From: Nemertoderma westbladi
Lineage: Eukaryota > Xenacoelomorpha > Nemertodermatida > Nemertodermatidae
Length of the DNA: 48,403 bases
Direction of reading: 5' to 3'
Assembly (NCBI GenBank): GCA_032718475.1
Contig: JAUCBJ010001446.1
Location: forward strand, 1 to 48,403
This document shows, piece after piece, positions 1 to 11,139 of the stretch (the first letter of the stretch is position 1; each line of letters begins with the position of its first letter). Position numbers and translations under genes: made by a program. The notes beneath the pieces are model-generated. The model saw only the letters and a program-made list of their open reading frames with translations. It was not told where the DNA came from and ran no database searches.

Positions 1-369
1 ACCTGTTTCACTTTGGATGTCGCCTGTTTCACTTTGAATGTCGCCTGTTTCACTTTGGATGTCGCCTGTTTCACTTTGAATGTCGCCTGTTTCACATTGG
101 ATGTCACCTGTTTCACTTCGAATGTCTCCTGCTTCACTTTGAATGTCGCCTGTTTCATTTTGAATGTCGCCTGCTTCACTTTGAATGTCGCCTGCTTCAC
201 ATTGGAAATCACCTGTTTCACTTTGGATGTCGCCTGTTTCACTTTGAATGTCACCTGTTTCAGTTTGGATGTCGCCTGGATCACTTTGAATGTCGCCTGT
301 TTCACATTGGATGTCACCTGTTTCACATTGGATGTCTCCTGCTTCACTTTGAATGTCGCCTGTTTCACT
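1..369 (-). repeat. 21-bp coding minisatellite encoding GDIQSET heptads
   Basis: About 17.5 copies of a 21-bp unit (on the plus strand approximately CCTGTTTCACTTTGGATGTC plus one base) fill the window start. On the minus strand every unit keeps the frame of the finger protein and reads GDIQSET with variants such as GDIQCET, GDIQSEA and GDIQSDP. The plus strand is also open through the array, but that is a by-product of the repeat. The array continues past the left edge, so copy number is unknown. Confidence 0.9.
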
Positions 370-2937
370 TGCTTTACGGTCTCTAGGCTTTGGTTCTCTA
401 TTACCCAGGTTATCGATTATATCTACCGCATCAGACGGAGGAGTCATGTGAATATTCCGCGATCGCGTTGCAGATCTTACAATGACAGTAACTGAAGATA
501 AATTATGAATCTCATTCATATGTTTTTTAACAGCATTAACGCTTCTGGTAGAATAACCACATGTGGCATAATGTGGACATGAATACTGCATCTGTACCAC
601 ATGGGAAAGCAAATGTAGACTTAACCACGCTGTCTTTAAAAAGGTAATATTACAAATTCTACAAAATCTATCTTTTTTCACCATATGGTGTTCACGCAGG
701 TGAATTTTTAGTGCCTCTTTGCTCTGTAGTGGAGAATTACATGTCTTACACCAGACATTGTCAAACGCTTGAATTATTACGGGCGGTTTAGCAGTATTCT
801 TAGTACCTGCTACTTCACTACTCTTCTTGGAGTTGGGAGGTGCATCATGTGTAGATCTCTTAGTAATAACTGGTTCCTCAAAAAACCCCACAAACTGCTC
901 ATCATTTGATCCCGGGCTGGAGATAGAATAACTATCATCAGTAATTCCTCCAAATTCTGGTTTAGCATCTAAAACCCCCGGAGTAGGGATACAACATCTG
1001 CTTTTAATAATATTAACTTTTTTAACGTTATGAACTTTAGCTAAATGATGTCTAATAGAAATAGCGGATCTGCAAGCATAATCACTGTACCCTTGGTTAC
1101 ATAGTGGACAAACATACTGCTGGGTATATATATGACGCGTCTCTACATGACCACTTAATTTGGTGGTAGCAGAAGCCTTTTTACAATAGTTGCAGAATCC
1201 CGTCGTCATGTTTGTATGAAATGTCATAAAGTGTTTCTTTAGTAATGATATGTTCGGCTGTTTTATCTTGCACGCCACACAACATATTCTATCAAATGCT
1301 TTAATAGTGAGATAGGAATCAATACTTTCCGGCAATCGATCTGTACGTATTTCTACATTATGGAAATTTCTTTCAACATTATCAGCAGGTGAAGAATTCT
1401 GATCAGACCTCATCGGTTTTAAATCACATGTCCATGTACCGAGATCACCCGCCGAATGTTCTATATTCTCCATGACACTGTTTGAAGTTGAAACGTTTAT
1501 ATCTTCAATGTGACTGTCACTGATAATTTCCATAAATTTGGCTTTATAACTTCTACTCTCCCTTGTAATACCATGTTTATAATTCTTTACATTAATAACA
1601 TGACCAACATTATGAACTCTAGACATATGGGAATTAATCGATTGTGGTGTCCGGCAAGGGTAGTTGCACAATCGGCAAACAAACCGTTGAGCATAAACGT
1701 GATTCCATGCATGATTTACAAATGAGCTAGTAAAATTTTGTTTATTGCAATAATGACAATATGTTGTTTTTTTATTGATATGGTAGTCTACGATATGATC
1801 TCTAAATGAAGGTGGATTTTTCTGCTTTTTCTTGCATACACGACAGCACAATTTCCCCAAATCTTCCGCAGTGGGGCATGGAACAGTAGCTTCAGCTTTG
1901 GTGGACTTTGTAAGCACAGATTTTGGTGTTCGCTTGTCAACTTCTTTGCAAGATTTCATATGTCTGGCAACATTACACTGGTAAGCAAATTCTCTGAGGC
2001 AAAACCTGCACTTGAACGGTTTAGAATTACGGTCCGAGATGAAGGGCTGGTTTTTACTTAATTTGCAAGTAGAAAGACGAGTTTTCCCAAAACTATCCAT
2101 TACTTTAGCCCTAGGGATTTCTCTACGACCCACAAAAACCCAGCCCTTTGGTAGTCTACGAGATATTTTTTTACTAGGTTGAGCTGGGACCGCCCTGGTT
2201 TTCATATTCCTCTTATTACGTAGTTTCTGCCCTTGCACTTTCGATTTTTTTAGATCATGACCACCAACAGTAATTGAACTCGATACTGGGCTCCGATCAG
2301 TCATTTCACCTTCAGTTTTAGGACTTGAGGGAAGTGGTTCCGCCTGATTGTGATCCGTGCAGCCACTGCCAACTGTATGATTGAGAAAACTAATAAAAGT
2401 ATTAAATATTTCCTTACAAACGCCACATTTAAATGGTTGCAGAGACATGTTATTATCCATATCTAAATGTGGTTCTCTGGGAATTCTAGAACATATATCT
2501 CCTGAATCCAGCGTCGCCATATTATGGACCTGCATCTGTACCCTTTCATCACCAGGCATAGCGCCGCACCGAATGCTATTTTCACCTTGAATAGTATCGA
2601 CATCTGATGGGGTTTCATATTTTCCACCATGCATTATATCTATATGATCGGAAAGATTAGAAGGACAGGGAAATGATGTGCCACACATGTGGCAGCTGTT
2701 GAACACAATGTTAACATGATGAAGGATGTGTCCTTCACTCTTTAATGGATCATTCAATAACAACTTACAGGGTAAACACATGTTGTTAATTACGTGTTGT
2801 TTATTAAAGTGGTGGTAGAGAACACCTGGGGTTGTGTAGGTTTTTGAGTTACATCCCGGCGCCGGGCATCGTTTCTGCCATGAAAGTGTACCATCATTCG
2901 GTTTCTTCGCAGAGATACGTAATCCCTGAGAATTCAT
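1..2937 (-). CDS. C2H2 multi-zinc-finger protein, intronless, C-terminus beyond window (partial)
   Basis: An uninterrupted reading frame runs from ATG at 2937 to the window edge (979 codons, no stop reached). An in-frame TAA lies at 2947-2949, which supports this start. I read it codon by codon and found no stop. The N-terminal block holds CPAPGC, CLPC and CHMC fingers, ending DHIDIMHGG. Three tandem modules of about 95 residues follow (about 1850-1570, 1290-1020 and 750-490). Each module has three fingers: a first C-x2-C, a YC/FC-x2-C finger and a final C-rich finger closing on H-x3-4-H and N-V or N-L. A heptad repeat makes up the visible C-terminus. The domain order matches the protein at 11140-14100, so the two are paralogs. 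A nuclear DNA- or RNA-binding role follows from the fingers; targets are unknown. I do not recognise a named family. Confidence 0.88.
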   Translation of the reverse strand, partial: MNSQGLRISAKKPNDGTLSWQKRCPAPGCNSKTYTTPGVLYHHFNKQHVINNMCLPCKLLLNDPLKSEGHILHHVNIVFNSCHMCGTSFPCPSNLSDHIDIMHGGKYETPSDVDTIQGENSIRCGAMPGDERVQMQVHNMATLDSGDICSRIPREPHLDMDNNMSLQPFKCGVCKEIFNTFISFLNHTVGSGCTDHNQAEPLPSSPKTEGEMTDRSPVSSSITVGGHDLKKSKVQGQKLRNKRNMKTRAVPAQPSKKISRRLPKGWVFVGRREIPRAKVMDSFGKTRLSTCKLSKNQPFISDRNSKPFKCRFCLREFAYQCNVARHMKSCKEVDKRTPKSVLTKSTKAEATVPCPTAEDLGKLCCRVCKKKQKNPPSFRDHIVDYHINKKTTYCHYCNKQNFTSSFVNHAWNHVYAQRFVCRLCNYPCRTPQSINSHMSRVHNVGHVINVKNYKHGITRESRSYKAKFMEIISDSHIEDINVSTSNSVMENIEHSAGDLGTWTCDLKPMRSDQNSSPADNVERNFHNVEIRTDRLPESIDSYLTIKAFDRICCVACKIKQPNISLLKKHFMTFHTNMTTGFCNYCKKASATTKLSGHVETRHIYTQQYVCPLCNQGYSDYACRSAISIRHHLAKVHNVKKVNIIKSRCCIPTPGVLDAKPEFGGITDDSYSISSPGSNDEQFVGFFEEPVITKRSTHDAPPNSKKSSEVAGTKNTAKPPVIIQAFDNVWCKTCNSPLQSKEALKIHLREHHMVKKDRFCRICNITFLKTAWLSLHLLSHVVQMQYSCPHYATCGYSTRSVNAVKKHMNEIHNLSSVTVIVRSATRSRNIHMTPPSDAVDIIDNLGNREPKPRDRKASETGDIQSEAGDIQCETGDIQCETGDIQSDPGDIQTETGDIQSETGDIQSETGDFQCEAGDIQSEAGDIQNETGDIQSEAGDIRSETGDIQCETGDIQSETGDIQSETGDIQSETGDIQSETG

Positions 2938-3437
2938 GTTACTCCATTAACCTCTGTATATGGATATTGAAGAATTTCAGATACTTCACTGCTGCATCAT
3001 CAAATTGACTTTCAGTTTGATAGTTCAATGTTTAATAGTTATCTAGCAGTATAATTTAATGAGTTTTCATCATCGGCAATATAACATACTAACTGAATGA
3101 ACTGACACGTTATATTATAATTATATACGCATTCAATAGGCCTAATAAAAAATATCAAAATAAAGCGAGTAGGCTATTTATAAATTATAAATAACTTATG
3201 CATTGCTAGCATCTAACATGTATAATTGTATAATATGAAATAATTAATTAAGTTAATAATATAAATAGCAGATAACATATTTATTTCAATACATGGGGGT
3301 GGGAGTTGTACATAGAAAACGATCATAGAAGGCTTTACCCCCTGACTTCTGAATGTATAAGTTGCAGAGCGCGCTGTTAATTATTCATCAAAGGCTGTAA
3401 GCTGGTAAGGGCTTCCTGGAAAATATACACATTGGGG

Positions 3438-3719
3438 CCCATGTGAATAATACCAGACTTTCTGCCGTTATATTTCACTTTGCAGTTACCCCCATGTGAA
3501 GAATACCAGGTTTTCACCAAAACCACAGGTTACAGAAGGGCTGAATCTAACCAAACAGCCAAAACAATAAACGAATTAGTATATGTAAAGGTTATAAGAC
3601 AGAAATAAACGCTATAAAACACTTAATAAAGATAAATTAAAAAAAATAAAAAATCTTCATATATAAAATTCCAATAAAAAGTCGACCGAAAAGTGAAATC
3701 CCGGTATTCTTCACATGGG
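3438..3719. mobile_element. Small foldback element (MITE-like), 282 bp
   Basis: The left end CCCATGTGAATAATACC and the right end GGTATTCTTCACATGGG are inverted copies with one mismatch. Further inward, TTTCACTTT and AAAGTGAAA continue the symmetry. An internal partial copy, CCCCCATGTGAAGAATACC, lies near 3487. The element contains the motif CCAAAACAATAAACGAA shared with other repeats in this window. It has no ORF. No clear target duplication was seen. Confidence 0.6.
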
Positions 3720-3752
3720 CGCACATTGGCGTATCGTCAGCTTATAACTAGT

Positions 3753-3989
3753 GTTGAGAACTGTAACTAAAATTATACCGGTACTGTAACTGTATGACTG
3801 TATGATTTTGTAATTCTTTGATACTGTAGCGGCAACAACTGTCTGACTGTAAATACAGAAATACGAATTTTGAATACTGTAACTGAAACTGTAATTACGA
3901 ATATTGAATACTGTAACTGAAACTGTAATTACGAATTTTGAAAACTGTAACAGAAACTACCGGTACTAAAAATCGATCCAGTTCTCAAC
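3753..3989. mobile_element. Small inverted-repeat element with 34-bp internal repeats
   Basis: GTTGAGAACTG at 3753-3763 is matched by CAGTTCTCAAC at 3979-3989. Between 3868 and 3962 lie nearly three tandem copies of a 34-bp unit built from GAATACTGTAACTGAAACTG and ATTACGAAT. No ORF. Non-autonomous DNA transposon is the likeliest reading; a locally expanded repeat is the alternative. Confidence 0.5.
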
Positions 3990-4520
3990 CACACAACAGC
4001 ATGCTGACATGAATGAGCATTTGAAACAATAATGTACCGGTTATAGTATAAAGTAGGTCCTATAAAGTAGGCCTACCGCCTAGGCCCTATAGTTTAATAC
4101 ACTAATAAGTAATAAAATAACACTGGTCGACATGACATGTGTATAAATTTTAAAACATTGTATTTTTATTTATTATTACAGTTTTAGATCTCAATAGTAG
4201 TCAATGTCAAGCTGTCAAGTGGACCAACACAAAAGACCCATTCAGGAGTTATACCTTAACAATACAGTAGGCCTACAGACCATCAGACCATTATCAGATT
4301 ATTGCTGTATTGATCTACACCCCTATTTACAATTTAAATTGCTGTTGCGCTGGAAGCCCATACTTTAAGGGTCATACTCATAAGCGACAGAGCTAGGCGT
4401 AATTCAGTACCGTAATTGTTTTAACAGTTTAATGTAGGTACCGGCAGGGGCCTAATAGATGAATAGGCTTACATGATTTAATTCCACAAAATAGGCTCCA
4501 CTTGCTCCAGACTGCCAGAC

Positions 4521-4749
4521 TGGAATCCATGCACTTTGCAATAAAAGCGCGCCAATGTGGCGCGCTCGAAAATCGTAAAGCGCGCCGGCTTTGGCGCTCC
4601 CAAAAATAAAAACCGGCGCCGATTTGTTAGTTTAACAATTACGGAAGTGCCTTAAAAATTACATTAGCTCTTTAAAAATTTTAGGTATTTAGTTAGGGCC
4701 TACTGATATAAAAAGTACGCTATCCGGCGCACTTTTTGGATGGATTCCA
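4521..4749. mobile_element. Small inverted-repeat element, GC-rich ends, 229 bp
   Basis: TGGAATCCATGCACTTTG at the left is mirrored by a right end whose reverse complement begins TGGAATCCATCC and continues into GTGCGCC. The inner flank is rich in GCGCGCC and GGCGCC blocks that fold on themselves (4545-4620). No coding capacity and no target duplication recognised. Confidence 0.5.
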
Positions 4750-5197
4750 TCAGTCCATACAGCAAGACCTTGCTGCCTTGTTCAACATTGTTTAAATGGC
4801 TGAATGGGTTGCGGTAAACAGGTAAACCGCGCGGTTTAGCGCACAACTACCTGTTGGGTCGTTCAGTCGTTCACAGTCAGCGATTGGCGGTGTACCGCTG
4901 GGCTGGCCCTGCGGCAGTCTGGCAGTGCAGTACACCGCGCGGTGTACAGTTCCGTTGGATGTGAACGGGCCTTAAATTCAGAACGTAATGTATACATACC
5001 GTTACACTAACACTACACTATAGGCCTACACTATCAGACTATGACTATACCAGTATACAGCACTATACCAGTATACCTGTATACAGCTATAGCCGTATAG
5101 ACTATCTGATTGTCTGAAATCTGACTATCAGTGACTATAGGCCTACTGTCTGAGTGTCCGACTGTGCGTGCAGACGAGACAGGCTGACAGCGTGACA
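4750..5197. other. Non-coding intergenic sequence with GC-rich palindromic stretch
   Basis: No gene is supported. 4820-4980 holds CCGCGCGG-type palindromes and ends in GTGAACGGGCCTTA, which resembles the terminus of a small DNA transposon, but the matching end was not found. The remainder is ACTATA-rich simple sequence. Confidence 0.4.
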
Positions 5198-5315
5198 GGG
5201 GGGGGGGGGGGGGGTACTGGGGTAACTGTGGACACAAATCGCGCCTTGGCGAATTAATATCCCGCCTCAATGATAAATTCTCAATTTAGGGAAGGCTGGA
5301 AGGGAGCAGGTTACA
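5198..5315 (+). repeat. G17 tract plus dispersed repeat, copy 1
   Basis: A run of 17 G (5198-5214) is followed by about 100 bp that reappear after the G28 tract at 14142: both contain TTGGCGAATTAATATCCC, then CCTCAATG, AAATTCTCAATTTAGGGAA and an (A/G)CAGGTTACA box. This is a second, right-truncated copy of the G28/C28 element. Confidence 0.7.
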
Positions 5316-5364
5316 TTGCTGCATTGGCAGATTGGTACATTGCTACATCTGTACATTGCTGCAT

Positions 5365-5440
5365 GGGTCCGTCTAAAAGCCACATCGGACCCAATCGGTA
5401 CCACATCGGACCAAATCGGATGTGGCTTTTAGACGGACCC
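5365..5440. mobile_element. 76-bp perfect-ended hairpin (micro-MITE)
   Basis: The left end GGGTCCGTCTAAAAGCCACA is the exact reverse complement of the right end, with 22 bp paired overall. The loop contains CATCGGACC repeats. No coding potential. This could be the smallest derivative of a larger transposon or a structured RNA hairpin; the sharp inverted ends favour a transposon. Confidence 0.6.
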
Positions 5441-6152
5441 TCCACCAAATATAATTTGTAATTAAATATTTGTTGGAGCATAATCTAATCTAGTCCTAAA
5501 GACATTATAAAGTCCTGGGTACATAAGGCAAGGCTGTAAGGTTAGACATAACATGAATGTAAATTGTAAACTAAACAATATGCTAAAAGTAAAGTACAAA
5601 GTACCTAGAATGTACCATTATATTCTAAGTACAGTACAGTCAGTACACTGAAGATACATACAGAGCTGCAAAGGTAACTTTCCAGTTTCCATAACTTAAC
5701 TGTCTGTCATGCATCTCACCTTTAAGTTCGATTCTCAATGTCACGTCCAAAATTGGACTTAAAGTCCAATACTTGACTTTCGTAAAAATTCAAAGCCTTA
5801 TAAAAAAAGTTCCCCCTGGTGAATTTCAGGTCCCCCTGTTCAAAACTCTTATTTTTTGATATACAGTATTTTCGATTAAAGAAAAAAAATCCCGCCCGAT
5901 CCAATTACCCAAGGCCCTGGAACAATTGGCTGATTTGAAGTCCAATATTGGACTCACAGAAGTCCTATTTTGGACTTGAACTGGAGTCGAAGTCCAATTT
6001 TGGACTCAAGTCCAATTTTTGACTTCTCACCGACTGCCTAGTGAATACAGATACTGAGATATGGAATAAAGGTAACCTGAACTTTTTCATGTTAGCACTG
6101 TAGCAATATTCCATTCTCATTGACTCTTGCTGTCTTGTGTTAAACAGGATTA

Positions 6153-7561
6153 CAGTTAGGTACAATGGCCAAATCTGGCAACCTCAAAAGTTGCCACATA
6201 TGGCAATGTTTATTGCCAAATCTGGCAACTTTTGGTTTTTCTAATTTTCGCACGCCCAGAAGCAAAATCGCATTTTGGTAAATAGTTAAGTGAAAAGAGC
6301 GCGAAATTTAAATATAATTGACCGTATAAGAAAAAAAATCATCGTCTGAATTTCTCTTAGCAATAGGCCGAAATGTGCCTAAAATAATTATTGCCATTTT
6401 TGGCAACCATTAGAATTAGAGAAAAATAATGGTTGCCATTTTTGGCAACAATTATTATTGTGCAGCCCTGTCAGTAACCCTGTCATTGTAAATTACTTCA
6501 AAATTGCTTACTGCTTGCTAACCCTTGTCGAGTTGTGATGATTTATAAACATTATTAGTTGATGAAATGTCAGAATGTAGGCCTATTTGATATGTTGTTA
6601 ATATGTTAATGGACAGATGGATGAGTCTGTAACAGATACAGTACTGGTAGACTGGTATAGGGATAGGCCCTATGGTATAGGCATAAACAAATCTAAAGAA
6701 TCACATGCTTCAAAGGCTGAAATGGAAATAAACGTAATAATATTTGACAACGTCAGAACGTTAACATCACCAAAAGGCAGCAAGAAGGCAAGGGGGCATT
6801 AAAGTTTGATAAACAGCGTGACGGAAGAAAAAATAGTGTCAAAATTTAGAAAGACTGAGAAAACCAAAACGCGTGTTAACAGGTTAAGGGATTCAACAAA
6901 TTGTTTCTAGTAGGCCCTAATCAGCTAATGAAAAACGGGATGAAATTATTTTCATTATATGTTTGTATGTACTGATGTAGGAATGGAAAGATAGATATAC
7001 TGAACTGATATCAGGATATAGAGTGAAGGATGATTTAGATTGCTGGGCAATCAGGCAATTGTATCACCATTACACAGTTACAATCATTAACTACTAAACT
7101 ATTATTGGTACAAACAACAATCAACCACCTCCCAAAGCAGCGCCAGAGATTACTAGCAAAAATGTCAAAAAATCAAAAAAACTATCACCAGTCAGTCTGT
7201 GTTTGTGTTATTGACTCTCATTCTCACCTCATTTATTAGGATATATTGTTGTATTGGTTAAAACTTAGAATATGCCACTACTGGTATAAGTATAACATGT
7301 AACCTGGCCCTACCCCTTTGCCTTTTTTCTAGGCCTAACATTAACATTTCAGGATCTAAGGAATGACCATACTGCCATAGAAGGACTTAATGACGCAGAA
7401 CCATATAATCCATATGCAATGAGTTAGTTAAGTTGCCAAATATGGCAACAACGGCTTTATATAGTTGCCAAATCAGGCAATCAGAAATGTTGCCAGATTT
7501 TGCTTGGTTGCCAAATATGGCAATCACAATCATTGCCAGATTTGGCCATTGTACCTAACTG
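6153..7561. mobile_element. Non-autonomous DNA transposon, 1,409 bp, 29-bp perfect TIRs, TSD GATTA
   Basis: The element starts CAGTTAGGTACAATGGCC and ends with the exact inverse; 29 bp are identical. GATTA flanks it directly at 6148-6152 and 7562-7566, a 5-bp target duplication. Both subterminal regions carry several TTGCCAAATCTGGCAA palindromes and variants (6180-6470 and 7430-7540), likely transposase-binding repeats. The longest frame inside is about 61 aa, so the element needs a transposase supplied in trans. CAG ends with a short target duplication suggest a hAT-like superfamily, but this is inference. Confidence 0.85.
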
Positions 7562-8072
7562 GATTAACGTGATTGGTTGCTGCTTAGTCAGTTAGTAGCA
7601 GCTTTCACCAACCACATTACTTGTTTTATACAAAAGGGACTAATGTTAACTGGAAAAGCCACGATCTAAGCACCAGTACAGTATGTTATCGTGTACAAGT
7701 ACTGAAGTACTGAAGTACCGGCACCGCCACCATACAGAGGGAAGATTGTGTGCGCTAGCTGTACAGTACGCTAAAATTACTTTAAAAATACTTTTTTTAA
7801 CTAATTTTCCACAAAATTTGTTTAAAAAAAGACCTTTTTAACTACCGGCAACCGCTACCGGTTATTTTCTAGAAATTAGTGAAAAAAAGTTAGATTAATT
7901 ACTGAATTACTGAATTACCGGTAACTCAATTTTAAAAATATTAGTGAGAAAAAGGGCCTTTTTCAAATAAGCGTTTTAATTAATCTTTATTATTATTATT
8001 ATGATTTATTCAAGGCAGCAAGGTTAACTGGTTAAGGTACAGTACAGTAGGCCTGTATCTGTATATATATAT

Positions 8073-9411
8073 AGGGGAAAGTGGGGGAAGTAGAATAATG
8101 GGGTAAGTGGAAACAACTGAAGCTGTGCGCTCACAATTATAGATACAAACTAAAAATTCTGAATTCCTAACATAGAATTAAATGGGGAACAAATTTTATA
8201 TAGATTTCTTATAGCTTTATTGAGAACTAAATGGTCAAATTTCAACTTGTTCAATCTTTGAATAAAAAATCCATTTTTTGATTATCTTTGTAAGATTTCA
8301 TGTATGCAATTATGATAGTTTTTATGATCCCATTGTTGTATTAACTGGCTTATTTAAAAGGAAATTTTGTAATCTGTTCAGTTCTAATCTCATTTACATG
8401 ATTTTATATTACCAAAATTGTCTTATATGAGTGATTAAAAAATGGGCCCTATTTTTATGCTGTGGGGTAAGTAGAAACATGTACTACAGTACTAATGTCT
8501 CATTCATTACACCAAGCACAATGTCTAGCGTATTGTACTTTTTTGATTTTTACTACCAGCAATATGTAAATAACACAAAACCATTAGTTACCGGTAGCGT
8601 AATAGATGAAATCGGTTGGTTTAGATGTCCAAGTTTCGACTATGATCCCAGCTGGCAGCTGGGTCAACTGGAAGTGGCCCGAAAAAACTGATCTATGCTA
8701 TTATGCAAGAGACAAAGTTAAACAAAAGATAAGCCATGTTTCCCCCTGCAACAATAGAGGTGTATACTGTGTACCCGGAATGTTAAAATACGTAGCTGCT
8801 GGACATTTTCCTGAATCATAAACTAATATATACCCCTGCTGAACATGTTCCTGAATGTTAAACTACTATAAACTGCACAGCTGATAGACTTATAAGCTTC
8901 TAGGTGAATTACTTAAACCTACTTAAAAGGCCCTACTTAAACAATAACAATATGTAGAATTTGAATATTTAGTAGATTTGAATAAATAGTCACGTATTTT
9001 TATTTACTACTACATTTGGTCGTTGCTTACAGGGTTTACATTGAACAACTATAAAATAATGTTATAACAGTTTCAGTGTGAAATTTTATGTAGTTTCTAT
9101 CTATGGGGTTACTGGAAACATTCTACTTAGCCTAGATTCTGTTTATATGTATTTATATAACCGTCCTTAACCTGTTTCTATTTACCCCAAAATGGGGTAA
9201 GTAGAAACATGTCGAACTTTAAAAAAAGCTCGCCTGCCCAACACTATTGGATAGTGAGGGTCAGGCGAACTTAGTGGTTTAATTGAGAGCTAAAAGGTTT
9301 AAAATAATGTGAAACAAAACAATTTTGATGTACCTATTGTTAAATTCTGTGTAGGGATATTTTCATTTTTTTAAAAACCCAAAAGTGTTTCTACTTCCCC
9401 CACTTTCCCCT
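8073..9411. mobile_element. DNA transposon remnant, 1,339 bp, 23-bp TIRs in a (TA)n target
   Basis: AGGGGAAAGTGGGGGAAGTA begins the left end and its inverse ends the right end; the paired ends continue for 23 bp. Both flanks are TATATATA, so a TA or TATA target is likely but the exact duplication cannot be measured. The motif ATGGGGTAAGTAGAAACATG and variants recur at about 8098, 8462, 9104 and 9190. A decayed transposase-like reading lies inside (8431-8820). Confidence 0.75.
8431..8820 (+). pseudogene. Possible DDE-transposase C-terminal remnant
   Basis: Two overlapping short frames (86 and 71 aa) lie inside the TIR-bounded element. The second contains WKWPEKTDLCYYARDKV and, near the end, RGVYCVPGMLKYV. 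A W-x-W-P…D-x-x-W/Y-Y pattern followed by a short conserved tail resembles the C-terminal region of pogo/jerky-type DDE transposases as I remember them. No catalytic residues are visible and the frame changes around 8650, so this would be a non-functional relic. A profile search of the translated interval is needed; the assignment is tentative. Confidence 0.35.
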
Positions 9412-11139
9412 ATATATATATAATTATATACATATAATTACAAATTAACTGATACTGTCATACTGTACAGCTGTAATACTACGGTACTCTTCCTTCTGTC
9501 CTTCTTAATACTGTAATACAGTAATACATACACGGCTGGCAAAAACCAGAACGAAGAAAGACGAACGAGAAAGAAGAGGTTTTTCAGAACAAAAATTAGG
9601 TTTTAGGTTTTTGGAAGGTTTTTGCAGGTTTTTGAATGTTTATTGTTAGGTTTTTGTAGAATTTATGTCAGACTGTATTTGTATTTGTATACCGGCTGAC
9701 CGGTATTGATTGATTAGATTGGCCTGACTGCCTGTCAGCCTGTGGCATGAGCTTCATTAGTTCATCTGTTCATTCGTTATAGTCAGATAGTTAGATAAAT
9801 TATATGGGGCCAATTTGTTCAAGATTATATTTTATACACCGCAATGGTAGATCAGTAGATCAGTAGATACGTGTAGCTGTAAGAAGCCTACAATATATTA
9901 AAATAATCGATTTGAATTTTGTTTTAAAAAGGGATAGGGTAATATTATTAGTCAGTCCAGCTGCCAGCAGTGAAGTTTTATTGTCGGCTGTTGTTATTGT
10001 TAGTTAAAGCTGTAAAGACAGAAACTCGAAAGTCTTTAGTGTGTGGGTCTGGGTATCATGTATGGAACCAAAATATTTTTGTCATCAGAAATTTCAAAAA
10101 ACAAGCAATTTAGCTCTTTTTTGTGATCAAAAACCTAAAAACCCAGTTTTAGGCTTTTTTCAAATTTTAGGTTTATGACAAAAATCTACAAAAACCTAGG
10201 TTTACAAAAACCTACTTAAACGATAAAAAATATTTAATAGGCCTACCGTCAATATAAAACGCGAGCAAAGAGAGCGAATTATTTTTAGTGAAATTTCACC
10301 TTTTTGCAGTTTTGTATTGTTTTTTTTTTTGCTTTTATGTTTATCGATACCGTATGCCGTAGACTGGTAGATGAAAGGCAGATATTTTTACATTTTTTTT
10401 ACCAAATCCGCACACTTTTGGAGTTTGTCACACATTTCCTTGCACTTTTACCGAAAACTATGAAGTATTTCAAATCCAAGTCATTCTAGACTCTACAGCT
10501 CTAGCCTACCGAGATGCCTTGGCTGATTACAGTATAGGATTAATACTGTAATATAACCACCTCAGAACATTCTTATATTTGTATAATCACAATTTCAGTT
10601 GCGTTTTTCACTTGTCCAATGTCTGAATGTCCACTCTACTGTCTGTCTCTGTGCTATGTGTCCGTCTTCTTCTATGCGCCGAGATCATGGGGGATATCTG
10701 GAATATGGATATCACATTAGGCCCCTAACTGGCTAACTAAACCTATACCTAATGTGATACTGATAATGTATAACTACTGAAATAAGCCTATAAGCATTAA
10801 ATGTATTGTCTATTCTATTGTGTGTGTATGTGACATGTGTCGTGTCCTCATTTTGAGTGAAGCTGAAGAAAATAGTTAATTCAGTAATTGGCCGCTTGTT
10901 CAGTTGTTGTAGACCAGTGGGTTTCTTTCTAAGCTATTTGTTAATATATACCGGTATGTCTTTGACTAGTATTATATTGTAAATGAAGTTAATATATTTA
11001 AGTAAATAGGCTATAATAATATATATATATTGTATGAATTTAGTCGTTACTGGATTGGCATTAGCTCAGGTCAGGAGCTAGTGATATATAAATAGACTTT
11101 TATGGTCTGTAATAAGGTGAATATTATGAAATTGTAATA
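9412..11139. other. Non-coding, T/A-rich; mirrored GGTTTTTG / CAAAAACC blocks
   Basis: No gene is supported. 9578-9660 is rich in GGTTTTTG and 10125-10220 is rich in its complement CAAAAACCTA, so 9578-10220 may be a decayed foldback element, but crisp ends are missing. 10,230-11,139 is AT-rich sequence leading to the finger gene, with an in-frame TAA at 11113-11115 before its ATG. Confidence 0.5.

Noticed and set aside
1-369. Plus-strand 160-aa frame through the 21-bp repeats
   Set aside because: It is the mirror of the minus-strand heptad repeat, whose frame is continuous with a clear zinc-finger protein.
9578-10220. Foldback transposon with GGTTTTTG / CAAAAACC arms
   Set aside because: Mirrored T-rich and A-rich composition is present, but no alignable ends or target duplication could be found.
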